Of a stretch of DNA of 64,000 nucleotides, positions 27,101 through 39,100 are shown piece by piece. Both the position numbers and the translations under genes were made by a program. The stretch is taken from positions 6,995,094-7,059,093 of the forward strand of contig CM037840.1 of the NCBI GenBank assembly GCA_021234535.1, read 5' to 3'. Under the pieces are notes generated by a model. That model had not been told where the DNA came from. It worked only from the letters and a program-made list of their open reading frames with translations, and ran no database searches. This stretch comes from Stichopus chloronotus (taxonomy: Eukaryota; Echinodermata; Holothuroidea; Aspidochirotida; Stichopodidae). Positions within the stretch are counted from its first letter, which is position 1. Every line of letters starts with the position of its first letter.

Positions 27101-30100
27101 AACAACATGTGCACCTTGAATTCCATTGACAGGAACCTTGGACATATCTATCATGTAGTAGTAGGTGTGCATGTTTTGTTATGATAGACCAAACTATCAG
27201 TCATTTTCTTAAGGAAGAAGATGTTGCTGTGTATATAGTTGTTGTAACATTGCAAGCCTGACCCTATAAATTACTGAAACATTTTAATGACCAAGTAAGT
27301 TGCACATCCTCAGCAATATGCAATATGCCAGATTCAAAATATTCATTATTGAATCATCAAAACTTCAATGCCTTTGGGCTTTCTGGTTGAATCATATGAT
27401 AGCTGTCAAGCCTGTCATTGCTTGAAGTTAATATCCAGTGAGCAAAAGGTGGTTTATGGTCTGAAATGTTAAATTTTGATAAAGTTGTCATACTAATTGA
27501 TAAAGTTGTCACCCTCATTGAGAAAGTTCTTGGAGTTGTCAAAAATTTGCATATTAATTACTTGAAACAAGCAAACAGTAATTTTATGAATACTGCATCT
27601 CATTGCAAAGGTTAACAATAACAGTTTTATGTTTTAGATACTAATGCTGAAGTTGTTCCAGAGCGTTTAGCTTTGATCAATCAGGAGCATGTTAGAGAGA
27701 AGAAAAAACGGGAAATGAATGAGCTCCAGTTGGCTGGGATGGTTGTTCCACCTCCTGTGCATAACAGTAAGTCATCTTCAAGCAAATAATTATCTTTTAG
27801 GTTAATAAAGATTACTAGTATTAGCAGAACTTTATCTCATTTTTGGTTTCAATAAAAAGAGAAACCTATGAGATCATTGAGTGGGTGCGTGTGTGTGTTT
27901 GTGACGCCCAGCTTATCGCAATATCTCAAGATGAGAAACTGAGACAATTCTCAAAGTTGTTACATAGATGGCCCATGTTGAGAGAAAAAACCCTATTTTT
28001 CTTAAGGTGGTCAAAAGTCATCTGAGGTCACCAGAAGTCAAACACTTTAATCTTGTTAACACAGTATCTCAAGACTAATGATGGATACTTCCCATACCTA
28101 GTATGTATTATAGTCACATCAAGTGGAAGAACCCTATCATTTTTGTGAAGGTTAAAGGTCATCTGAGGTCACCAGAGGTCAAACACTGGAAATCTTGTCC
28201 TGATATCTCAAGAAGTGAAACTCTGATAGTCTGATATTGAGAGGAAAACCCTATTGTTTTTAGTGGAGGTCAAAGGTCATCTGAGGTCACCAGAAGTCAA
28301 ACAAAATCTTGTTACACAATATCTCAAGATAGGGATGAGGGATACTTCCCATGCGCAGTATGTGGGTTGGTCATATCAAGAAGAAGGAGCCTTTTGTTTT
28401 TGGTAGAGGTCAAAGGTCATCTGAGGTCACTAGAGCTCAAACACTTAAAATCTTGTTAACACAATATCTTAAGGTAAGGATCATGGAGACTTTTGAGATT
28501 TAGTTTGTTTATTTATTACTTTAAGTATTACAAGCCCATTGATGGAGGCCAAATGTCACTCTGGGTCAAATTGTTAAAATATTATGAACATGATAGTGGA
28601 AGAAGTGAAACATCTACAGAACTGATATGGAGTTTGAAGCTGTGTCTTATTGAGCAAAACTAGCTTACTGCTGAGGCCAATGGTCATTTGGGGTCAACTA
28701 AGTTCAAGCTGTGAAGACCTTGTAAACATTAAGAGAAGCCTGGACTGATCTCATATTTGATTTTCAGATGCACTCTATTGGGTGCAAGAGGCCTATTGAT
28801 TTTGTTAGAGGTTAAAAGATCATTTGTGGTCAACATGTCATATTCCAGAATTCGAATACTCATAATTGAATCATCAAAACCACAATGCCTTTGGGCTTTC
28901 TGGTTTTTATTGGAACAAGACTGCTATTTGACCTATGTGTGAGTTTTGGGATGTGATGAATTATGGATTAACCTTTGATAAGACTAAATGATTACAGTTG
29001 ATTTACAATAATCTTTATGCAAGGAACCATAGTTCTTATAGGGCTTTTGTTTTTTTTTCTCTTTTCACTTGCAGCTGTTACTCTTCATCTCAATGCTGCT
29101 GAATTCTTGAAGCATTTTCATCCTAATGGCCTTCCTATAGGTCAGGATTTCTCCCCCATTGGGATTGCCACAAGATCCCAGTTACACATCAGTACTCCAT
29201 CAAAGCATACTACTCAACCAAATTTGAAAGAGGAAGAGTTAAAAAGTTTGGAATTTTCAGATTCTTTGAAGTACAATTTGCCAGGAATTCAGTAAGTAGT
29301 TCCAAAATTACTTAACTTAAACTGCTCTCCATTCTTAAGGTGAGATGTGTGGATATTTGTAAAATAAATTCATAATTCAAATTGTGCATGAAAGAAAATG
29401 AAGAAACCTTTCACAGTTATGTGATTATTAGTTTAAAGTAAAAGGAACACTTTGAAAGGACAGGGTATTGAATTAATGAAGAGTTTTGGTGATGTGGTAT
29501 AATTCTCTTTTTAACCAGTTACTGTATTGATCAGGAGACCATTAATACTGATGCTAGATTGTCACGTCTTACTCAGAGAGTGGTCACCATGGAGACTGCC
29601 TCAACATGTTCCTATAATGCCACAACATCAGTGATAAAATTCCAAAGAGATGCAGGTGTCACTCGGCCAACATCTAATAGAAAGGTATGTACTCCTCAGC
29701 AAGTTCTTGCTGTACCTGTTAAACTCAGTCAAGTAGAGGAATGGTCTGTCATGTTGAAACCTTGATAATGCCTTCATTTTCTTTACCTGGAATGAAGTAG
29801 AAGGTTAAGAAAGCTGAAATACTCTAAACGCATGAAAACCAGATTTCTTCTGTTGGTTCGTGGGTCACACATTCTCTGTAGGCTGGAGGTGCTGTACAAG
29901 GCAGCATCAAGTACGGAACATTGGTCAAGCATCAAGTGTTACAATTCAGTAATTTCCATGAATTTATACTGCATTTATGTATTTCCCAAACTGTCAGTTT
30001 CCCAAATGTAGATAACAAGCCACAGGGCTAGGGTCATGAGTTAGGGTTAAGATCGAAAGTTGGGGGTTGGTTTAGGTGAGTGAGTTTGGGTAGGGCCAGG

Positions 30101-33100
30101 GTTTGGAGGTAAGATGAAGGATGAAGAACCATGAATAGGTTGGTATGGTACAATGATGCTTGCATAAATCAACCAGTTTGGCTCAAAGTGTATAAATTTC
30201 AGCAATTTTTTTGCCGGACAACTATCTAAGATTCAGCTGTCACTTTAAATACTTTGTTGTTCTTTTGCCCAAGTAAATTCAAACAGGAAAAAAAAAACTT
30301 GAAAACTGAAGTTTGATTGATTTATTTAGTGTTATAATGAAGCTCCCACATGACTGGTAATCTTCCAATTTATTTGCAGGAATTCCTTGCAATCACATCA
30401 TAGACATATACTTACCCCTCATTTACTTACGCATCAGTTTAACTTAGCTCAAAATGTCCCCGAAAACAATTCTGCTCCAAAGTGTTTCAGAGAGTTCCTG
30501 GTCTTTTGCTTCCTGCGAGAGCCCTCCCGACACAAAAGCCTTAAGTATCCTCTTTTCTTTACTGTTAGGTTTTACCAATATTCTGATTTACATAAATTTT
30601 CTTACTTTCCTCGCTCCTTCCAGTATTTTGTAAGTGAAATTTTTACTATTTTGTACAAGCACAATGAGCCTTGGCCAGCTAGCCTATGGTGCCATTGTGC
30701 TATAGCTTGTCTCCCTTTATATTTTGTAATTCTGTTTGCATATTATGCAATGTTTTCTTAGTTTACTGTTAAGCGTATTTTGTATTTCACTTTGACTGGT
30801 TTCGATCATGGGGCTCCTCCTCTTTACGTTTATTCATCCTTTTGCTTTTAGTAACAAGTTATTATTTCCCTAGGCATGTTTTCTTGTGTTTCACGCTAGT
30901 TTGGCCGTATTTTGTTTCTTTACGGGGTAAGACAGGCCTAAGGCCTTTCGGGACCTCAGTTCCCCTAAGATATCCGACCTGGGCCAGCAAAGGTAAGTTG
31001 GGAAAGTCCAGACTGAAAGGGAGGAAAGATTGGACAATCGAGAAGAGGATAGTCCCACAGAGCCAAGCGCTGTGGCACGTAGGAGACTGTAGGGAGTGTG
31101 CCACCTTCGGGGGCTAGCACCTCCCTAGCTTAGGGATCCGTGGTTTCGGCCGCAGAGTCACTTTCTGTCATTGGGGACTTTGAGCAGGCTCCTCAGGATC
31201 CCAGCCCCTCAGCGCCCGCGGATACGGACACTCCTTGGAGTTACCCACCGCGGGATGCTGAGCAAACTGAGGGTTCCATGAGCCGCCTCCAGGAGCTGTC
31301 TCTCAGAGATCAGGCTCCTCTGATCCTGAATCCTGGAACCCTTGCACTTTGAGCTTGGGGATCCTCCCAAAGTTGATGCCCGCTATGTTCCCACTTCAGA
31401 AGTTCGAGTTTGAATTCCGAGTGTCAGGAACCCAACTCCAACTCTGAGCACCACAGGGATGCACACGTCCGTGCATCCCAATCGGCTAGTCCTTTGGTGT
31501 TTCCCAGCCCATGGGATCCAAAGTTGATGTCCCAGTTCGTGGATCTACCAGGCCAGTTGATCACTGGGGAGGTGGCCAAGCAAACGGCACACCTCCTTCC
31601 CTCAGCGAGCAATCAATGTGCCCTGACACCTACACCCAGCCCAACCGAGGCCCCAGTGGCCCGTAGTGGAGACGCCGAGCCCCATCTCTCGACTCTCTCC
31701 GATCTCTTCACTAGCCATGACTTCGATGAGGAGCTGGAGATGGAGGCACCAGCGGAGAAGACTGCACCTCTCGTGACAGTGCAGGAAGATAGTTCCCCAA
31801 GGGGTACTGATCTTCTCCCGTCTGTCATAGCTTCTCTGTGGAGATATTCATCTCCAAGCTAGGCATTCAGGCTCCCACTCGTAGTTAGGTAGGATCTTTG
31901 GGTTCACGCCTGTCAGCTACGAACCAGGAGGTTGTTTAGGGCCCACTGGATTTCCCAGTCGAAGAGGGCAGTCAGAACAGGTTCTAGCTTCAGGAATGTT
32001 CAGGGATCCGCTGCGGAAGAAGATAGAGGAGGACTGGTACCAGGCAGATCTCACTGCCAGGAAGCGGCCTCAAGTTTCTTCTCGCGGCGGAATCCCTGAG
32101 AAGAGCCCAAACACAGCTGCCCGAGGACGAAGTCCAATTTTTGCCGTCAGACATGGGGATGCTGGTCTCCCCGCAGGGACCTCTCTCCTGGCTGGTTTTA
32201 GACCAGTTCGTACGTGTGGCACTCAAGTCAAAGCATGTGTGTCGGGGCAATGTCCTTGACGCGTTCGCTTGGCCATCCACCAAAGCCTGGAGTAGGCTAG
32301 AGGCTGTTTCACACCGACTCTACATCATGTGATGTGCTGCTGGCATAAAGCATCATAGCAATGGCTTTTTGTGTTTGTTACTACTGTTGAGTTTGTTCCT
32401 TTTTTACCCTGAGTCATGTTTCCCTATCCTCTGACTAGATTTGGGGTTTGGGACTATTTTGGCTTGTTTTGAGGAGAAGAGAATACGGTCTGAATTGTGT
32501 TGGTGTATACATGTGCACCCTATCTCCCTATCTTGCAAAGAGGATATCTCAAGGTGTGAAAAGTTGCTTTAACTGTAAACTTGGTATGTGGGTAGTCCAT
32601 TGTGAGTAGATGATCTTATTGTTTTTCAGGGAGGTCAAAGGTCATTTGACGTTGAGTCTAAAAAAGTTTTGTGCATGATATCCCAAAAAGTGAATGCTGC
32701 TCGAGTTTCAAACTGAAAAGATTGGTAGCTGATGTTAAGTAGATAATCTCTGTAGTTGTTCTTGATGTCAGTTTACGTGAGGTCAATAGAGGTCTTAGTT
32801 TGAAGATCTTGTAAACAGTATCTCAAGAGAGAAAAGTTGGTGGATCTTCAAACTTGTAGGTCATTCATTGTAAGTAGATGTTTCCTTTGGTTTTTCATGT
32901 CGCCAGAGATTTAAGGCCGAAAATATTTTAAGCAGGATATCTCTTTAAGTGAATGATACTAGAACTTCAAACTGAAAACAGTCCCTAGCCATTATTGAGT
33001 TGAAAATCTGTGCAGGTTTTTAGAGGTCAAAGATCACTTGAGTTTGAAACTTTGTAAACGTAATGTTTCAAGAAGGGGAATGTGTTTGAACGTTAAAATT

Positions 33101-36100
33101 GTTGTGTAGACTGTTTTGTTCTTCATGAATCTTTCCAAGGAATCACTAAGTTGTTAACTTTGTGGTTCTCTGGTTTAATTATGTCCATCTGCATTTATGG
33201 GTATCAGTCTCTTGCATTCTTGTTAACCTTAAGTTGTGATGTTTTTGTTTTTGCTTTTGCTTTTGTTTTTGTTCAATGACGTTTGCGCAATGGCTACTGA
33301 GAAATCAGCAAAATCATCAATTTAATAGGGTCTAGTTCTGTATGACTTCATGATGTGCAGATGTTTACATGGTGTAAATTTACTATTTAGGTCAAAACTC
33401 CCAGAAAATCAAAAGTGAAATCTAACAGCAAGTCTCCAAGGCATCTGAAGAGATCTCAAGTATCATTGAATGGAGGGACCCCCAAGAAATGGTAAGACAG
33501 AATAGATTGTAGAGCCAAAGGGCTTTGCTTACCTTTTTTTTTTTTAGTTTTGATCATTGCCCCCTGGAAAGTATGGGCTTTTTGATTCCTTGCCGAAGGC
33601 AGGCAAGGAATCTATATCATGGGTGTGTGTATGTGATGCCTTGGCTTGTAAACACGATATCTCAAGAAGGGAACGGTGTTCGAAATTCAAAGTTGGTGTG
33701 CAGGTAGTTCATAATGAGTAGATGATCCCTATTGTTTTTCATGGAGGTCAAAGTTCATTTGAGGTCACCAGAGTTTAGAGTACGAAAACATATCAAGAGA
33801 GATACCGGAGCAACCGAATTATTGTTGGAACTTCAAACCATTATCGTCATTGGTAGCAACTGATGAGAAGATGATGTCCACTATTTTTTTTGTAGAGGTC
33901 AAAGGTCATGTGAGGTCAATAGAGGACAACATTTGAAAACCTTGTAAACATGGTATCTCAAGAAAGAAAGGGGCTCAAATATCAAATTTTGTGTGTTGGT
34001 AGTCCATGATGAGAAGAGGTTCACTATTGTTTTTCATGGAGGTCAAAGATCATTTGAGGTCATCAGAGCTTAAAGTAAGAAAACCTATTAAGGTAAGTAT
34101 CTTAGCAACTTAATGCTGCTGGAACTTACCATTAGTACCACCTAATGGGTAGATGATGTGTGTCATTTTTTATGGAGATCAAAGGTCATATGATGTCAAT
34201 AGAAGACATGTTGAGAAACCTTGTAAACACAGTATCTTGTGAAGAGAAAGGTGCTTGAACTTCAAAGTTGGTGTGTTGGTAGTTCACTGTCAGTATGTGA
34301 TCCCTATAATTTTTCATGGAGGTCAAAGGTCATTTGAGGTCTCCAGAGCTCAAAGTATGAAAACCTATTAAGGAAGATATCTCAGCAAGTGAATTAAGAT
34401 AGAACTTCAAAGTCTCAACATTGTTAGCACTGGATCAGCAGCTGATGTCTGTCATTTGAATTGTCCCATGGAAGACACTGTAATGTGACATGAAATGAAT
34501 GTAGTAAGTTCTACCATTCTAGAGACCTGTCCTTCATTCAAAAGCCCAACATGTGATACTCAGAAAGTTTTACATGTCCTGAGTGTGAACATATGAAGAG
34601 GTTAAATCACTCATATTAGGAAAATAATGCATATTTATTTCCTACTGAAATTTGACAAAATGTAGATCTATGTTTCATAGCAGAGGTTGCTGCTGGATAG
34701 ACTTTGGTCTCATTCTCTTTCAATTTGTGGGACATTTTCTATGACCAACAACCACTTAACATAGCTGTTATCACTTTGTCTAAGCCTTCAGAGAATATCT
34801 ATGTTGCCAGAAACTCTCTGCCAAAATTTACAAAGAACTTTGTAGTTTCAGTCACAGTCAACACTCTCTTGGGAGGCTGTGTTGACCTGCACAGTCTCAG
34901 CTCTTTAACCACAGTTTGGTGTCAGGAACTTGTGAATCATGGAGCTCCTTCATGACCACAATTGTCATCAATGCTGAGTGAATGACATGACTCATTCATC
35001 TTATCACTTGATAACATTAAACCTGTGAGACAGAGTGTGCTTGTCATTCTTGCATTTTGTTTTTCATTTTGATATGGTCCCTTCCCTTCTCCACTGGGTT
35101 GCTTTTGTTTGTAAGTGATTATGTGTGTATGACAACATGAGATATCGACAAGGAATCACAAAGTCATGTGACTTTCTGGTTTGTTTCTGTAATGAGTGGT
35201 CTGTATGTTTACTAGAGATGAACTAAGGTCTTGTGCTGGTAAAGACTTCATAGTGTCCATTCTGAAAGTGATGTCCAACTGCAATAGTTAGTTGCAGTAG
35301 TTAGTTGCAATAGTTAGTTGCAGTAGTTAGTTGCAGACTGTGTGCTTTAAGAAATATTCCAAATAGTTAATATTGATTTTACTGTAATAAATTTGTGAAC
35401 TGCATTGATGCCATAAACAGGAGGGAAACAAAGTTAGTTTTATCTCATGACAGATGAGGAAACATGCAGCACACACTATTTATCATATAGCTCATTGCAG
35501 ATTGTAAATAAAGTTGTATAACAATGTAAAATACAAAAGTATTTGTCACTGGAAGTTAGATATTGTGGTCTTCAATGTATGATTGAAGTAGCTATGAAAT
35601 CACTACAGTGTCACCTTACTCTCTTTTTTGATTTGATGAAGCAACTTTTCTCATTTTGTCTCAATATTTTTGTCATGAAAGGTATAAAGCAAGTGCAGAT
35701 TCATGTAGCAGTGTAGATGCTTCTGCCCAATTAATTCCAAAGAAAAAACAGAATCAAGGAAATGAAGAGACAGAAATGCCAAGAAAGTCACAGAGATTAT
35801 CAACTCCAGATAATAAATCACTCAGTGGAGGTATCACTAGACGGAAGTCTGAAAGACTTTCTGCTACACCAAAGAAAATGAAAGGAGAAGGGACCCTTTG
35901 GAGATTAAAAGAACAGGAAATACCAAGGAGGAAAGATGAAGATAGAACTCAAATACCAAGGAGGAAAGATGAAGATAGAACTCAGAGAAGTAGTCAAAAT
36001 GTCAGTGCCAGATGTAGCAGCCTCAGAAGGGAATCAGCTGAATGTAGTAACTTGAATCAAATGAAGGAATATCTACCGAAGCAACATGTTAACCTTGTGA

Positions 36101-39100
36101 GAAAAAACTTACAACATGATGGAAAAAGGGGAAGAAGAAGGGAACTGTCAAGATCAGAGAAGCACAAGAGGGTAAATATATCAAAAATTCAGGATATTTA
36201 AGTAGCATAATTCTGTAAAGGAATTAAAAAAAATTCATTGGTGAAGGAATGAAAAAAAAAATCATTGGTGGGGAGAAGTCAATAGTCATGTTGCAAATAG
36301 AATAAGTGAAATGTTGAAAATGCGTATCCCAGAATATAAACTTAAGGAAGAAGACACATATTATCCTTAGATACAGTGAATCTCATATTTGTTATGGGAA
36401 TTATGCCTTTACAAGAACTATATTGTTTGTTGGATGATGGTTAAGGTGAGTTTGGCTCAATGTAGGTTTAAATGCTAATATCTCCAAAGTATAGCTTCAT
36501 ATATCTATTGTTTGTTAATGCTATAGTTACTTCAGAAAATTAAAGATACTATGTAGCACATGAGGTAAGCTCATGCACAGCTTGTGACATGCTGTGAGCT
36601 TGCTTCCTTTTAATTTTAAGCGAAGGAGAAAGTAATAATCCCTGTTTTGTACCTGAACATCTGACACAACTTTATTTCTCAAAAGTTAAGCATTCTTCAC
36701 TAGTTAGCAATTACTTAATGACTTTGTGCACTAACTTCATGAGTCTTGTACTTTTGCTTGTTTCCAGAAATTAGTAGAGATTGTTAACAAAGCCCTTGAT
36801 GCTAAAGGAGTAAACAAGTCTGTTTGGTGTTACAAGAAATGCTTCACACGGTTATATGAACTCTCTAAAAGTTACATCAAGGTAAATGCTTTGAAATATA
36901 CTTCTGGCCAGTCTGAATGGTTGGTACTGTAAAGAACAAATAGTAAAAGCTTTCTTGGAAAAGATATACTCAATTCCAGTATAATCTTTCATAAAGTATT
37001 TAGCTTTTATTGGTTTCTTGCATCAGCAAACTAATCTATGAAGTCAGGTTGGCATTTGTGTGTATGTGTGTGTGTTTGCATGCATGTGTGTCTCAGTGCA
37101 TCTGTGACACTTTCTTAGGTACAGTCTAAATCAACATGGGAAAGTCTAATGAAAGCCAAACTTGGTGTATAGGTTCACCAAATTGAGAAGGTGTGCCCTA
37201 TTGTTTTTGGTGGAGGTCAAAGGTCATCTGGTGACAAAAGTCTGAAAACCTTTTTAGCATGATATTTCAAGTTGTAGAGTTTAGACAACGTTATACTTGG
37301 CATATGGATGCATTATGGAAGGAGTGCATTCAGGGCTTTAAGATTTTTGGGTCCAATGTCCAAATAGGCCATATGGGCCATTTTAATAAATCTTGCAAAA
37401 TGCCTCTTCTCCTACAGATTGTATGGCATTAAGTTGAAGTGTCATGTTACTACTATGTTAGTTGTTCCTTATGGTTGTTCAAATAATTGATCATATGGAC
37501 CATTCAATGAAATAAAGCAAAATGTTCCTTTTCTCCATGTATTGTGTTTTGCAATGTGGAAGGATTGTCAAAGTAGTATTGCGGTTGTGAAACTTTTCCC
37601 AGTGTTCAACATTTGTGGGTCCAACTTCAGGTTAGGCCATATGGGCCATAAGTTATTACATTGTGCAAAGCAATTAGTTCGATATGTTACAGTGTTCAGG
37701 GTTTTTCAGATTAGTATTCAAGTACCTTTTGCTGATCAGCATTCTTATGGACAAAATGGGGCCCCACACATTTTTGGGATGTGATGAATTGTGGATTAAC
37801 CTTTGATAAGACAAAGTGATTGCAGTTGATTTACAATTAGCTTCACACAAGGAACCATAGTGCCCTTGGGTTCTTGGTCATTTGATTGCTGCTTACATCA
37901 AAATGATGCCATATTGTTCTCCTGGCATATGTATTAATAATAGTTCCAGGTCTGCAATTCCTGAAGTATAATTTTTTTATCTTCATCAGTTACATTCACT
38001 AAGATGTTTAAGAAGTGACATGATGAGAGGAAAGTTTAAGTGAGCTTATTTGACATTGCATTTATTCTTGTTCTTGTTAAATCTTGTCCATCCTATTCAT
38101 GTTGTTTTTGGCTTTCGTGGTAAACTAAACTTCTCTGCGGTATGTTGACCGAAGGTGATGAGAAGGATAAACCCTCTTGTTTTTGGTGTAGGTCAGTGCT
38201 TCTCAAAATGATCCATACCGACCCCCAAATAGTGCAAAAACCTTGTGAAACATGATATTCCAAGAGGGACGCTTGGACAGATCTCATATTTGGTATGTTG
38301 TTGTACTTTATTGAGTGCAGAGAGTCTGTTGTTTTTGGTGGAGGTCAGGGGTCAATTTGGGGTCAATGTGTCCTCCCCTCTCATCTTATGCAATATGCCA
38401 GATTCAAATGCTCTTAATCATTGAAACCACAGTGCCTTGTTAAAATACATAAAAGTGTCTGTTTAAATGAAAAAAAAAATAGAAAAGATGTTTGAAGCCT
38501 TATGCAAATTTGCAGCAGTTGTATCCTACTGTGGTGAGCTTTATTGATAGATAGCATTTACCCGGTAAATAAATGCTATTGATTGCATGACATTACCTGG
38601 AAATGAATGTGTGTGTGGTAATGAATGTGTGGTAATGAACATTCATAGCATGACATTACTTGGTAATGAATGTGTGAGCTATTGATAGAGCATGATTGCA
38701 GTGTAAAAGTCTAAAATTACTTGACTCTCACAGTTGTTTGCTCTATGAGATAGATGACATGTAATGGAAAACAAACATATCGTCATTTAAATGTGCAGTT
38801 TTGATTGTATACCTCTCGATATTTTCATCCTGTCTTCAGAATTTATGAAAACATAACACCCGATTAAACTAATGTATGTTTATGCAAATGTAATGAATTG
38901 CTAGAACTAGTCAAGACTAAGTTGACATCTCTACTACCCTGTCATATCCTGTCAATATGAATATTAGGTTTTGCATGATCATGCCATTGGCAGTGTGTAA
39001 TGTACACTAGGTTGTATGTTTTTCTTGCAGTCTTTAGGTTCTCATAGCAGTTCTCCATTTTTTTCTCTCACCAGGATTTGAAAAGCTCTCGAGGATTATT

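Noticed and set aside
30020..30115. G-rich GGGTTAG-like stretch suggesting interstitial telomere repeats
   Set aside because: The hexamers are irregular and not in tandem register.
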